Below, piece by piece: positions 40,783-49,408 of a stretch of 64,000 nt of DNA. The stretch comes from Kurthia massiliensis (GTDB lineage: Bacteria > Bacillota > Bacilli > Bacillales_A > Planococcaceae). The notes beneath the pieces are model-generated. The model had not been told where the DNA came from and ran no database searches. It saw nothing but the letters and a program-made list of their open reading frames with translations. Location of the stretch: positions 141,893-205,892 of the forward strand of contig NZ_HE610999.1 in the NCBI RefSeq assembly GCF_000285555.1, given 5' to 3'. The translations under genes were made by a program, and so were the position numbers. How positions within the stretch are numbered: the stretch's first letter is position 1; each line of letters begins with the position of its first letter.

Positions 40783-41910
40783 TTATCGTACGGCGCAACG
40801 GTTCGGGCCGATTTCCATTTCTGTTTGTTCATCTTCTGAAGGTGTTAATTTCCCCATATTGACGTGACGAATTTCTGTGTAAGCATTCGGTTGCGGTGGT
40901 AAGTTGTCTGTCACCATTGAACGGAATGTTGCTTCGTCTGCTACGTTTAAACCGTGATTGTTTGCGAATAAATCGCCTAGTTTCGCACTCACTGTACCAT
41001 CTTCATTTAATTCGTCGATGATCATAAAGTGTGCAGGCAAGACGATTAAATTTTCTGCTAGTTGACGGTAACGTGTGTAAAGTGTTTCGCGTAAATCGCC
41101 AACCCAGTCTTCTGCAAGACCAGCTAAGTCAGGGCGGCCGATCGAATCAACGAATAAAATGTCACCACTTAATAAAAACTGTTCGTTAATGATAAATGAT
41201 GTAGAGCCAATTGTATGACCTGGTGAGTATAACGCGTTGACGTCGATTTTTGCGCTACCGATGCTGACAGTGAAGCCATCGTTTAAAGCAGCATATTCGA
41301 ATGTCACTTCTGTAGCATCTTTCGGTGGTATGTAATACGTTGCACCTGTTTTTTCAGCGAGTAAGCGACCACCTGAAATGTGATCGGCGTGTAAATGTGT
41401 ATCGAACACATGTTGAATACGAGCGCCTTTTTCTGCTGCAAATTGTTCAAATACATCTGTGAAACGAACGGCATCAATTACTGCCGCTTCGCCATCTGAA
41501 ATAAGCATATAGGATAAGCAACCTTTACCAAGACGAACGAATTGATACAATTCACTACCGTCTGAAAGATCGGCTACTTTTAATGGTTCAATGTGCATTG
41601 ACCAAGATTTCATACCGCCTGCTAAGTAAGCAACATCACGACCAGCCTCTGATAACATATCCGCGACCATCATTGATGAGCCTTCTTTGGCACAAACGAC
41701 TAAAACGTCTCGGTCTGTTGGCAGTTGGGGTAATAAATCTTCGACGCCATCTAACAATTCAAAATAAGGAATGTTTAAATAGTCGAATGATTTTCCTTCG
41801 ATTTTCCAATCAGCGAATGCGTCATGATTACGTACATCTAAAATGAAAAGTGGTGCTTGTGTAATTACTTTTTGTGCAACTTCTTTTGCTGTCCAAGCTG
41901 ATACTGTCAT
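40783..41910 (-). CDS. rhodanese-MBL persulfide dioxygenase (YrkH/CstB-like)
   Basis: A 375-residue two-domain enzyme. The N-terminal rhodanese domain (1-108) has '[11 protein letters not shown]' and the active loop 'VCAKEGSS' with Cys73. The C-terminal metallo-beta-lactamase fold has '[11 protein letters not shown]' (171-181), 'YSPGHTIGS' and 'VLPAHFM', the Fe-binding pattern of ETHE1/CstB persulfide dioxygenases. It oxidises glutathione- or bacillithiol-type persulfide to sulfite. Domain order (rhodanese first, no C-terminal rhodanese) resembles YrkH rather than S. aureus CstB. Confidence 0.88.
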   Translation of the reverse strand: MTVSAWTAKEVAQKVITQAPLFILDVRNHDAFADWKIEGKSFDYLNIPYFELLDGVEDLLPQLPTDRDVLVVCAKEGSSMMVADMLSEAGRDVAYLAGGMKSWSMHIEPLKVADLSDGSELYQFVRLGKGCLSYMLISDGEAAVIDAVRFTDVFEQFAAEKGARIQHVFDTHLHADHISGGRLLAEKTGATYYIPPKDATEVTFEYAALNDGFTVSIGSAKIDVNALYSPGHTIGSTSFIINEQFLLSGDILFVDSIGRPDLAGLAEDWVGDLRETLYTRYRQLAENLIVLPAHFMIIDELNEDGTVSAKLGDLFANNHGLNVADEATFRSMVTDNLPPQPNAYTEIRHVNMGKLTPSEDEQTEMEIGPNRCAVR

Positions 41911-41921
41911 TTAAAACCCTC

Positions 41922-42317
41922 CTAGAATGTTAAAGTTGGTGCTGCGTCTTCAGCAAATTGTAAAAATGTGACTGCGCCACCAACATCAATACCATCTACG
42001 AAATCTTCTTTTGTTAAGCCCATCACGTCCATTGTCATTTGGCAAGCGATAAATTTCACGCCTAGATCTTGTGCCATTTCAACAAGTTGTGGGATAGAAG
42101 GAACGTTTGCATTTGCAAAACCTTGTGCAAACTGTTCTTTACCAGCGGGCATTTCTAATGCGTGCATTGCTTGTTTGTGGATTAAGTTAAGTCCTTCGAA
42201 TGTGAAAAAAATTGCGACTTCTTTTTCAGAAGCGGCTGCTGCGGTTGCGATATTGAATACTTTATAAGCGTCGAAAAGACCACCGTTTGCTGCGATAATT
42301 GCTACTTTGTTTGACAT
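41922..42317 (-). CDS. DsrE-like sulfur-relay protein (YrkE-like)
   Basis: A 131-residue DsrE-family protein from ATG 42317: 'KVAIIAANGGLFDAYKVF', 'VAIFFTFEGLNLI', 'VKFIACQMTMDVMGL' with one conserved Cys. It starts 1 bp after the preceding stop, so translation is coupled. Sulfur relay between TusA and rhodanese domains is the expected role. Confidence 0.85.
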   Translation of the reverse strand: MSNKVAIIAANGGLFDAYKVFNIATAAAASEKEVAIFFTFEGLNLIHKQAMHALEMPAGKEQFAQGFANANVPSIPQLVEMAQDLGVKFIACQMTMDVMGLTKEDFVDGIDVGGAVTFLQFAEDAAPTLTF

Positions 42318-42318
42318 G

Positions 42319-42879
42319 TTATTGTACCTCTTTCTGTAATTGACCAGTGTATGCATTCATACCTGGTAGTGTATTGTAAATATGTTTAAATCCTGCATTC
42401 GTTAATTGTTGTGCTGCAAGTGCTGAACGAGATCCCGAGCGACAAATTACATAAATGGTATCGTCTTTTGATAATTCGTTCATACGTGTTTCGAGTTCAC
42501 CTAATGGCATAGATACCGCATTTGGCGCATGACCGAATGCATATTCTGCTTGTTCGCGAACGTCTAATAAAATACCTGTACCCGTAAGTGCATCTTCTAA
42601 CGTAATCGTTTGATCGAATGTTACGTCTGATTTGCATGATGTGTCACATTTACGAATGTAGTGATAAATGATGTCATCTTCAATTGTATGACCAATATAT
42701 TGATGGCCAACTGTATGTGACCAAGCATCTAAATCGGCGATAGAGCCTTTATCTGTCGCTTGTACTTCTAATACTTCACCGACTTCAATCGTGGCCATTG
42801 CCTTTTTTGTTTTGACGATGGGCATCGGACAAGCAAGCCCTTGAGCATTTAATTGTGCATCTGAATGAATCATTGACAC
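42319..42879 (-). CDS. TusA-rhodanese fusion (YrkF-like)
   Basis: A 186-residue fusion: TusA domain (1-75; 'LACPMPIVKTKKAMA'), a linker with a Cys pair ('RKCDTSCKSD'), then a rhodanese domain (about 88-186; 'LLDVREQAEYAFGHAP', active loop 'CRSGSRS'). First gene of the intact sulfur operon. GTG 42879 (5 bp from AGGAGG) or ATG 42873 could start it. The order fusion-DsrE-MBL-TusA-TauE equals yrkFEHIJ of B. subtilis in content. Confidence 0.88.
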   Translation of the reverse strand: MSMIHSDAQLNAQGLACPMPIVKTKKAMATIEVGEVLEVQATDKGSIADLDAWSHTVGHQYIGHTIEDDIIYHYIRKCDTSCKSDVTFDQTITLEDALTGTGILLDVREQAEYAFGHAPNAVSMPLGELETRMNELSKDDTIYVICRSGSRSALAAQQLTNAGFKHIYNTLPGMNAYTGQLQKEVQ

Positions 42880-42893
42880 GAAAACCTCCTCAT

Positions 42894-42909
42894 ATACCTT
42901 TGTGGGTAA
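42894..42909. promoter_or_regulatory. CstR-type operator (copy 6)
   Basis: ATACCTTTGTGGGTAA, 14 bp upstream of the first gene of the intact operon. Confidence 0.5.
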
Positions 42910-42997
42910 AATACAACGTTTTAAACGGTATAATAATAAAAATCATATAAATACGACGTTTAAATGCGTTTTTTGTTTGCTACAGTACAAAATATAA

Positions 42998-43013
42998 TAC
43001 CCTATAAGGTATA
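42998..43013. promoter_or_regulatory. CstR-type operator (copy 7)
   Basis: ATACCCTATAAGGTAT, arms ATACC/GGTAT, about 120 bp upstream of the operon. Confidence 0.65.
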
Positions 43014-43026
43014 TGTCAACGATAAA

Positions 43027-43042
43027 ATACTATGCAGGGTAT
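43027..43042. promoter_or_regulatory. CstR-type operator (copy 8)
   Basis: ATACTATGCAGGGTAT, 29 bp from copy 7 (start to start). Confidence 0.5.
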
Positions 43043-43052
43043 ATTTTGGCGT

Positions 43053-43092
43053 GCAAAAAAAGCGAAGAACCGCATGATAGCGGGCTTCGCTT
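43053..43092 (-). terminator. terminator of the HTH-TPR regulator gene
   Basis: GCGAAGCCCGC / GCGGTTCTTCGC stem followed on the minus strand by a T run. Confidence 0.8.
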
Positions 43093-43103
43093 CTCCTAAA
43101 AAT

Positions 43104-44324
43104 TTATAAAACTTTTTTTGCAACATCTTCAATAAATTTTGTATAAGACATACGAGGGTAGTCTTTAATTTCATTTAAAATAAACAATATTTCTTTTTTT
43201 GCTTCTTGTGTATGACCGAGCTCGTAAGCTGCCATCGCACCTGCCGCGATACCAAAGAAAATCGCTAACCGGTCGAGTGGGTGGGCCATTTCATCTGCAA
43301 CACGCATTTCTTTCCACGTCTCATAACATGTCTCAAAATCTTCTTTTTGTAAATAACAGTAACAGAGCAGTGCTTTATGAGAAATGTCGAAGTCAAATAC
43401 ATCATTAACGATTGGATCGACAGGCATCGGTATTTGAATAGCTGCATCTATGTCACGCTGAATAAAAATTTCATAAGTCATCGTAAATAAGTGAACAGCA
43501 GCACGGTCTAATGGTAGTTCAGCAAGCTCACTGTAGAGTGTTAGCTTATTTAAATAGTGCTTCGCTAGCGCATCATCTCGTTCTTCAATTGCATGTGTAA
43601 ATAAAAATCGATAAAAATCGTTCGTACGATAATAAAGTCTCGTTTGTTTCGACAATGACAGTGCTTTTTCTGCATCATTTTTCCAAGAGTAGCCACTTTC
43701 AAAAGTCGTTGCGGCAATCATCTTATTATAGTAAAAGTCTAGTTTTACAGCATCGCTAATCACTAAATAATATTGTTCAAATTTCTTTGTCGCATCGGTA
43801 ATGTATTGAAATACTTGAGGGTAATTTTTTGAAAAGAACGCGTGCCCCATCATTGAAAAATAACAATGAATCATATAGTCATACAGGCCGAGATTTTCAT
43901 AACGTTCGCTTAATTGTAAAAACGTTTGTTCATCAAAAACGTGATGAACACTTAATGCCATTTGGCTATATAAATCAAATAACCGAATTTCTTCAAACGT
44001 CGTCAACGGTTTAAACTTCTCAACGTGTGGTGTTAACAAATCGAGTACTTGTCGTTTATCAACGTGTAACCAATCTTGCAGCATCATTTCCGCTTCACGA
44101 ATGAGGGCACGCAATGCTTGTTGATCTTGATAGTCGCCCATTAACTGACCAACGTCTACTTGTAATTTCGTCGCAATATATTTCAAATTGTCCATAGAAG
44201 GTTGCGCTTTATCATTTTCAATTAAACTCAACATTCCTTTTGTCATTTGTTCGCCCGCAACGTCAGATTGTGTCAATTTCTTTTCTTTTCGCAGCGCTTT
44301 AATTGTTTCCCCTAGTGTTGGCAT
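43104..44324 (-). CDS. XRE-type regulator with TPR-like domain (Rgg/PlcR-like)
   Basis: A 406-residue protein from ATG 44324 behind AGATGAGGTGA. The N-terminal HTH ('TIKALRKEKKLTQSDVAGEQMTKGMLSLIENDKAQPS', residues 5-42) is followed by a long helical region of TPR-like repeats to the C-terminus, the plan of peptide- or ligand-responsive RRNPP-type regulators. It is divergent from the MFS gene and separated from it by a 27-bp palindrome (44403-44429), so it very likely controls the exporter. No pheromone gene is seen nearby. Confidence 0.75.
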   Translation of the reverse strand: MPTLGETIKALRKEKKLTQSDVAGEQMTKGMLSLIENDKAQPSMDNLKYIATKLQVDVGQLMGDYQDQQALRALIREAEMMLQDWLHVDKRQVLDLLTPHVEKFKPLTTFEEIRLFDLYSQMALSVHHVFDEQTFLQLSERYENLGLYDYMIHCYFSMMGHAFFSKNYPQVFQYITDATKKFEQYYLVISDAVKLDFYYNKMIAATTFESGYSWKNDAEKALSLSKQTRLYYRTNDFYRFLFTHAIEERDDALAKHYLNKLTLYSELAELPLDRAAVHLFTMTYEIFIQRDIDAAIQIPMPVDPIVNDVFDFDISHKALLCYCYLQKEDFETCYETWKEMRVADEMAHPLDRLAIFFGIAAGAMAAYELGHTQEAKKEILFILNEIKDYPRMSYTKFIEDVAKKVL

Positions 44325-44402
44325 GCCGTTCACCTCATCTTTTTCTATCATTTATTTTAATGAAACTTTACTTTTTATACAATGTAAAGACTTCTTTTAC
44401 AT

Positions 44403-44429
44403 CTAAAGTTTAATTTAATTAAACTTTAG
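44403..44429. promoter_or_regulatory. 27-bp operator palindrome between regulator and MFS gene
   Basis: CTAAAGTTTAA and TTAAACTTTAG, perfect 11-bp arms around TTTAA. Related half-sites ('gaaacttta' near 44362, 'taagtttaataaaattaaac' near 44459) flank it. Confidence 0.7.
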
Positions 44430-44496
44430 AGTTGCGCATATGTCTAAAAAGATGTATATTAAGTTTAATAAAATTAAACAAAAAGAAGGTGGTAGT

Positions 44497-45759
44497 GTGA
44501 CAGAACAGCAAAAACTAAAACGTGCCTCATATAATATGTACACGTTCGTTGTCAGTAAAATGGTATCGACACTCGGAACAACTGTTTATTCATTTGCCGT
44601 ATCGATGTATATTTTAGCGCATACCGGCTCAGCGCTTGCTTTTGCGATTAACTTAATATTGAGTATTGTGCCGCGTGTAGTAATGTCGCCGATAGCTGGG
44701 GTATTAGCAGATCGTATGTCGAAAAAAGTGCTCGTCGTCGGAGCTCAAATTGGGATTGTGCTGACGCTCGCTGTTGTATTGGCGTATACGTCTATTATCG
44801 GGCTATCATTACCAGTACTCTATGTAACGACTATATTTTTCCAATTGTTCGGTGCATTAATTAGTATCGGATTTACTGCAGCGATTCCGAATTTAGTAGA
44901 TGAAGAGCGCATACAGCGTGCGATGTCGCTCAATCAAATGATGACGTCTGTTGCTTCTATTGGGGGACCGATTGTCGGAGGGATATTGTTCGGGTTTGCG
45001 TCATTCGAAGTATTTTTCATTATCATGCTCGTGACGATGATGGTAGAAGTGATTTTAGATATGACGATGCATTTCACGCTATATCACCAGTCACATGTTG
45101 CAGAGGAAGAAAATACGTCAATGATGCAAAGTTTAAAAGATGGCTGGGCTTACGTACAACGGAATGAAGCGTTGCGGAAAGTATTTATTATGGTGACGCT
45201 TATCAACTTTTTCTTCTCTAGTTTTTCAGTTGGTAGCAACTTCATCTTTTTAGAAAAATTAGCGATATTGCCGAAACATATCGGCTGGATTGAAAGTTGT
45301 ATTGCGATTGGCACGATTATAATGTCTGCTTATATGGCTACACGTAAAAAGTTTCAAAATCCACTCGCTGTTTCTAAAATAGGGCTGTTTGGGCTTAGTA
45401 GTCTGATGATCTTCATGGTCATTCCATTGATGACATCTTATGTTTATACGTTCAACGTTAGTTACTATGCTGTGTTGATGTTATTGTTTGGCGCATTTAT
45501 CATTATTACGAATATGCCAATGGGGGTATGGTTCCAACAAACAATTGAGGAAGGTTATCGTGGGCGCGTTTTTGGTTTACTTGAAATGATGGCAATGGCG
45601 ATGATGCCTGCTGGTACGTTGTTATACGGTGTTCTTTTTGATATCGTCTCACCAGTCATATTGTTTGGCGTTAGTGGCTGTTGTTTAATAATCCTTACAT
45701 TTATCTTAATGCCACGACGTTTATTGCAACTTGCGATGACGCCGCGTTTACATGAGTAG
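44497..45759 (+). CDS. MFS efflux transporter (DHA3-like)
   Basis: A 420-residue, 12-helix major facilitator from GTG 44497 behind AGAAGGTGG. The motif between helices 2 and 3 reads 'GVLADRMSKKV', and 'IPNLVDEERIQRAMSLNQMMTS' plus 'GGPIVGGILFGF' are typical of the macrolide/EntS-like DHA3 group. Substrate unknown. Control by the divergent HTH-TPR regulator is expected. Confidence 0.82.
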   Translation: MTEQQKLKRASYNMYTFVVSKMVSTLGTTVYSFAVSMYILAHTGSALAFAINLILSIVPRVVMSPIAGVLADRMSKKVLVVGAQIGIVLTLAVVLAYTSIIGLSLPVLYVTTIFFQLFGALISIGFTAAIPNLVDEERIQRAMSLNQMMTSVASIGGPIVGGILFGFASFEVFFIIMLVTMMVEVILDMTMHFTLYHQSHVAEEENTSMMQSLKDGWAYVQRNEALRKVFIMVTLINFFFSSFSVGSNFIFLEKLAILPKHIGWIESCIAIGTIIMSAYMATRKKFQNPLAVSKIGLFGLSSLMIFMVIPLMTSYVYTFNVSYYAVLMLLFGAFIIITNMPMGVWFQQTIEEGYRGRVFGLLEMMAMAMMPAGTLLYGVLFDIVSPVILFGVSGCCLIILTFILMPRRLLQLAMTPRLHE

Positions 45760-45820
45760 ATTTATAGGTATAGGGTATAATATAATTGGCAATTAATTCA
45801 ATTATATAGGAGGAAACGTT

Positions 45821-46675
45821 TTGGGACTAGAAACGGTTGAAAAAGTAACGTTAGAAAACGGGGAAACATTAGCATATCGTAAACGCGATGGAGATGGCAC
45901 ATCGAAGCAAACGATTTTGCTGATTCACGGAAATACATCATCATCTATTTATTGGGATACATTGATGGAAGCGTTAGATCCAAAATATACGATTTATGCA
46001 GTAGACTTAAGAGGGTTTGGGGACTCATCTTATGAATGTCCAGCAGAACGGATTGAAGATTATAGTCATGACGTTGAAGAATGGTTGGAAATTCTCGATT
46101 TAAAACATGTCATCGTTGTGGGATGGTCAATGGGTGGCGCAGTAGCGATGGATATGTGTATCGATAATGTAGGAGAACGTATTGAAAAATGCGTACTCAT
46201 TTCTTCTGCGTCGACGCGTGGATACCCATTCTTTTTACAAAGTCATCAACGCGTGGCGGAAACGATTGAAGAAATTCAACATGACATCGTGACAAAATCA
46301 TTTGAAGCGATGCAAATGATGAATAACTTTATCGGTGTACAAGCTGTGCTTGATCAGACAATGTATACACACAACAAACCAGATAGCCATCGATACGGTC
46401 AATACATTCGTGCCGTTATGCAGCAACGGAATCTTGGGGAAGTGTACTATGCATTGCATACGTTTAATATTGTCGATGAAATTGATGATATTCAAGTGCC
46501 GGTTCTCGTCGTATACGGTGATCGTGATTACGTTGTATCAAAAGAAATGACAGAAGAGATTATTACAGATTTTGGTGGAAGAGCACAAGTTTTGAAATTA
46601 AAAGACTGTGGACATGCGCCAATGGTAGACCAATTACCTTTATTAACAGAAGGTATTGAAAAATTTATCGAATAA
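45821..46675 (+). CDS. alpha/beta hydrolase
   Basis: A 284-residue hydrolase starting at TTG 45821 behind AGGAGG. 'ILLIHGNTSSSIYW' (oxyanion), 'VGWSMGGAVAMD' (nucleophile Ser), 'VVYGDRDYVV' (acid) and 'DCGHAPMVD' (His) make a complete triad. Substrate unknown. Upstream, GTTTAC-N14-AGGTAT at 45746-45771 loosely resembles a sigma-B promoter. Confidence 0.82.
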   Translation: MGLETVEKVTLENGETLAYRKRDGDGTSKQTILLIHGNTSSSIYWDTLMEALDPKYTIYAVDLRGFGDSSYECPAERIEDYSHDVEEWLEILDLKHVIVVGWSMGGAVAMDMCIDNVGERIEKCVLISSASTRGYPFFLQSHQRVAETIEEIQHDIVTKSFEAMQMMNNFIGVQAVLDQTMYTHNKPDSHRYGQYIRAVMQQRNLGEVYYALHTFNIVDEIDDIQVPVLVVYGDRDYVVSKEMTEEIITDFGGRAQVLKLKDCGHAPMVDQLPLLTEGIEKFIE

Positions 46676-46794
46676 AAATCACTTTTGTGGTGAATCTGTA
46701 TCAAATTTATGCTATGATAATCAAGTACAGATTCTGTATAAATCGCTTACGCTTCTCTCACCCAATGAGGGGAGTGTTTTTTTGCTTATAAAGG

Positions 46795-46806
46795 GAACAT
46801 ATGTTC
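46795..46806. promoter_or_regulatory. SOS (LexA/DinR) box
   Basis: GAACATATGTTC, a perfect palindrome matching the Bacillus LexA consensus core GAAC-N4-GTTC, in a GG...TT context. No SOS gene follows within 380 bp. Confidence 0.6.
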
Positions 46807-46821
46807 TTGTTAACGTACGTA

Positions 46822-46859
46822 AAAGACACGGTGCCTGGGGAACACCGTGTCTTTTACAT
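46822..46859. terminator. perfect long hairpin downstream of the LexA box
   Basis: TAAAAGACACGGTG / CACCGTGTCTTTTA stem (about 14 bp) around a 'cctggggaa'-type loop, with no clear T run beyond the stem. Confidence 0.55.
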
Positions 46860-47184
46860 CGTTAGGGAGAATATAACATGGGTAAGAAGTAAGTATTCTT
46901 ACTAGTATATGTATTCCCAATTACTCTAAAATGAAACTTTAATTTTCAGAAAAGTTAATAATTTTAAATATAATTTGCACTTTTCAATCTTAAAATACAT
47001 ATTAATGATTTGATACATAATATAGTTAAAAAATGATGTAGTAAAATGTAATTATTTATTACGTTTATCAAAAAGTAAATCATAAGTCATATTTTCAATT
47101 GACTTATAGTACTATATAAATTATATTTAGTTACGAAAAGTAATTAAGTAATGAAAAATTATGTAAACGAATAGGATGAGGACT

Positions 47185-47802
47185 ATGGAATTTGAAGCAT
47201 TAGTAAAAGCACGTCATTCTGCTGTTAATTTTGATGTAGAAGTGAACATTAGCGAATGTGAACTCAAAACAATTTTTGATGAGACAAAATTAACGCCATC
47301 TGCTTTTAACTTACAACCAGCAAAATATTATGTCGCATTAGAAGATCAAAAGTTAAAAGAGCGTCTTAAAATTGCAAGTGGCGGTCAATATAAAGTAGGC
47401 ACAGCCTCTGCCGTCATCGTCTTGACAGCTAATACGAAAGCGTACCTCGATACAGAAGCGTTAAATGTCGGTGCTGTAAAATTAGGTATTCTATCATCTC
47501 AAGAATTAGCCGAAGAAATTAAAACGACGAAAACGTATTATGAATCACGCGGTGAATCATTCCAGCATTTTGATGCCATTCGTAACGCATCATTGTCAGC
47601 GATGCAATTTATGCTTGCGGCGAAAAATAGTGGTTGGGATACATGTCCAGTAAGTTTCGATGATAAATTAGTGCGTGCTGCCTTGCAGTTGCCCGAAGAA
47701 GAAATTCCAGTGTTTATGATTGCCCTTGGAAAAGAAAAAACGACGCACCCACGCATTCGTGGATACCGTCGTCCTGTAAGTGAGTTTGTTAGCTTCCGTT
47801 AA
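47185..47802 (+). CDS. nitroreductase-family protein
   Basis: A 205-residue FMN-dependent nitroreductase-like protein from ATG 47185 behind GATGAGG: 'ALVKARHSAVNFD' (FMN phosphate contact), 'LTPSAFNLQPAKYYVA', 'FMLAAKNSGWDTCPVSFDD' and C-terminal 'RIRGYRRPVSEFV'. Reduces nitro compounds or quinones. Its stop overlaps the 3' end of the convergent copper-protein gene by 4 bp. Confidence 0.82.
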   Translation: MEFEALVKARHSAVNFDVEVNISECELKTIFDETKLTPSAFNLQPAKYYVALEDQKLKERLKIASGGQYKVGTASAVIVLTANTKAYLDTEALNVGAVKLGILSSQELAEEIKTTKTYYESRGESFQHFDAIRNASLSAMQFMLAAKNSGWDTCPVSFDDKLVRAALQLPEEEIPVFMIALGKEKTTHPRIRGYRRPVSEFVSFR

Positions 47803-48125
47803 ATAGCAGCTGCCATTAATTCGCAAACTTCTTGGCAACGCGTGCACGCCTCCGCGCATTTTTTGCAATGCTCATGCATGTCTGCGTATTGCTCGCAAAC
47901 GGTTGCACATGCCTCGCAAATTTGTGCGCATAACGTACACATTTCTTTTATAAAAGGGCTATTACGTTCTAAAGCACTCGCTGTCGTATGACAAAACGTA
48001 CTACATTCGCTCGTTAATCTAATACAGTCCGCCATATTATGTTGTTCTGCTAAACATAAATCAAAGCAACGATTGGCGATTTTGGCTGTCGTGACACATT
48101 CTCCGATACAAGTTTCAATATGCAT
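47799..48125 (-). CDS. Cys-rich four-helix-bundle copper-binding protein (YhjQ/Csp-like)
   Basis: A 108-residue protein with 17 Cys, mostly in C-x2/3-C pairs along helices ('CIGEC', 'CFDLC', 'CSTFC', 'CTLCAQICEAC', 'CKKCAEACTRC'). This is the pattern of cytoplasmic copper-storage (Csp) or DUF326 bundles, in which Cys line the core and bind many Cu(I) ions. No export signal. Its ribosome site AAGGAGGC is strong. The gene may guard against copper or serve as thiol buffer near the sulfur-stress genes. Confidence 0.8.
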   Translation of the reverse strand: MHIETCIGECVTTAKIANRCFDLCLAEQHNMADCIRLTSECSTFCHTTASALERNSPFIKEMCTLCAQICEACATVCEQYADMHEHCKKCAEACTRCQEVCELMAAAI

Positions 48126-48163
48126 AAAAAGCCTCCTTTGTCGTTAAAAAACTGTTCCCTTCT

Positions 48164-48189
48164 GTTCTGAAATGAAACAAAAAGGGTAT
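48164..48189 (+). promoter_or_regulatory. possible sigma-B-like promoter of the HAD gene
   Basis: GTTCTG, 14 bp, GGGTAT; the -10 is perfect, the -35 is weak. Confidence 0.3.
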
Positions 48190-48212
48190 AGAGCTAACAG
48201 GGGTGATTACAT

Positions 48213-48827
48213 ATGAAAGATACAATTATATTTGATGTTGATGGTACATTACTAGATACAGAACGTGCGCAGTTGAAAGCGTTAAAGCAAGTGCTAGCAC
48301 AACATGGTCAACAATATTCATTAGATGATTTGCGCGTCATTTTTGGAGTGCCAGGAAAAGAGGCTTTAAACCGACTCGGTGTTAAAGATGTTGACGCCGC
48401 GTATCTCGAATGGGGAAAAGCGATTGAAGCTTACTTAGATGAAGTGGCGCTCTTTTACGGCATTACTGATGTGTTAAAAGCATTAAAATCAAAAGGGAAA
48501 AAGCTCGGCATTGTCACGTCTAAAACACGTCAACAATTGCAACATGAGTTCACGCCATTTGGCATTAATAAATATTTCGATGTGATGATTACGGCGGACG
48601 ATACTGACCGACCGAAACCAGATCCAGCGCCATTGCGTTTATGTATTGAACGATTAGGAACGACCGTAGACGATGTGCTTTACATAGGTGATAGTATTTA
48701 CGATTATGCATGTGCGCGAGATGCCAAAGTGATGTTTGCATTGGCTTTATGGGGCGCGCATGAAACAGAAGGTATTGATACACAATATGTATTATCAGAA
48801 GCGCTCGATATTTTAAATATTGTCTAA
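48213..48827 (+). CDS. HAD-superfamily phosphatase (phosphoglycolate-phosphatase-like)
   Basis: A 204-residue HAD enzyme: motif I 'IFDVDGTLLDTE' (nucleophile Asp and acid Asp), motif II 'LGIVTSKTRQQ', motif III/IV 'RPKPDPAP' ... 'YIGDSIYDYACA'. The cap between I and II is the helical C1 type, as in PpaX/Gph/PGM-beta. Substrate not determinable. Confidence 0.85.
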   Translation: MKDTIIFDVDGTLLDTERAQLKALKQVLAQHGQQYSLDDLRVIFGVPGKEALNRLGVKDVDAAYLEWGKAIEAYLDEVALFYGITDVLKALKSKGKKLGIVTSKTRQQLQHEFTPFGINKYFDVMITADDTDRPKPDPAPLRLCIERLGTTVDDVLYIGDSIYDYACARDAKVMFALALWGAHETEGIDTQYVLSEALDILNIV

Positions 48828-48831
48828 CAAG

Positions 48832-48864
48832 TCAGAGCTACGAGCATGTAGCTCTGTTTTTTTT
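48832..48864 (+). terminator. terminator of the HAD gene
   Basis: CAGAGCTAC / GTAGCTCTGTTTTTTTT stem and T run. Confidence 0.85.
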
Positions 48865-48933
48865 ATTGGTAAGCATGAAGCTATATAAAATGGGGAATAA
48901 GAGCACTATGTTGAAATAAAGGGGGAATACAAG

Positions 48934-49398
48934 ATGTGGGATTTAGCAATGCGTCTATGGCAAGCAGGTAACTACGAAGAAGCGAAAAAGCAATTGATGC
49001 ACATAATAGAACAAGTGCCCGATGATGCACAAGCCTATTACCGCATCGGTTGTTGTGATGATAAGCTCGGTCAACCGTCAGTAGCTATCCCTTTTTATGA
49101 AAAGGCATTATCACTCGGCTTTGATGAAGTAGGTGTCTATATTGGATTAGGTAGATGTTATCGTGCGATTGGTCGTCATGAAGAAGCGCGATGCATATTA
49201 GAAAAAGGAAGAGAACGTTTCCCAGAATATCACGCACTGCCACCATTTTTAGCGCTTGTGTATTATGATTTGAAATTATATGCAGAAGCGACGGCATTAC
49301 TCGTTCATGCGTATGTCGCCGCTTCAAATGACCAAGATGTACAGCTTTATAGTCGTGCGATGTTAGCAGATGTTGCCAAAGTGATGCAGAAAGAGTAG
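48934..49398 (+). CDS. TPR-repeat protein
   Basis: A 154-residue soluble protein of about four TPR units ('GNYEEAKKQLMHIIEQVPDDAQAYY', 'GQPSVAIPFYEKALSLG', 'GRHEEARCILEKGRERFPEY'). Behind AAGGGGGAA. Starts a run of three closely spaced genes (49409, 49821). Scaffold role only by family. Confidence 0.75.
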   Translation: MWDLAMRLWQAGNYEEAKKQLMHIIEQVPDDAQAYYRIGCCDDKLGQPSVAIPFYEKALSLGFDEVGVYIGLGRCYRAIGRHEEARCILEKGRERFPEYHALPPFLALVYYDLKLYAEATALLVHAYVAASNDQDVQLYSRAMLADVAKVMQKE

Positions 49399-49408
49399 AG
49401 GTGGAAAC

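Larger units (their letters stand above)
46676..47184. other. 509-bp gap: LexA box, hairpin, no gene
   Basis: Contains a LexA box (46795-46806), a long perfect hairpin (46822-46859), a ribosome-site-like AGGGAGAA followed by a 4-codon frame (ATGGGTAAGAAGTAA, 46878-46892), then AT-rich sequence up to the nitroreductase gene. Confidence 0.5.

Noticed and set aside
42319-44351. Longer starts for the TusA, DsrE-like and HTH-TPR genes
   Set aside because: They overlap upstream genes or lie ahead of clear Shine-Dalgarno sites; the shorter starts have correct spacing.
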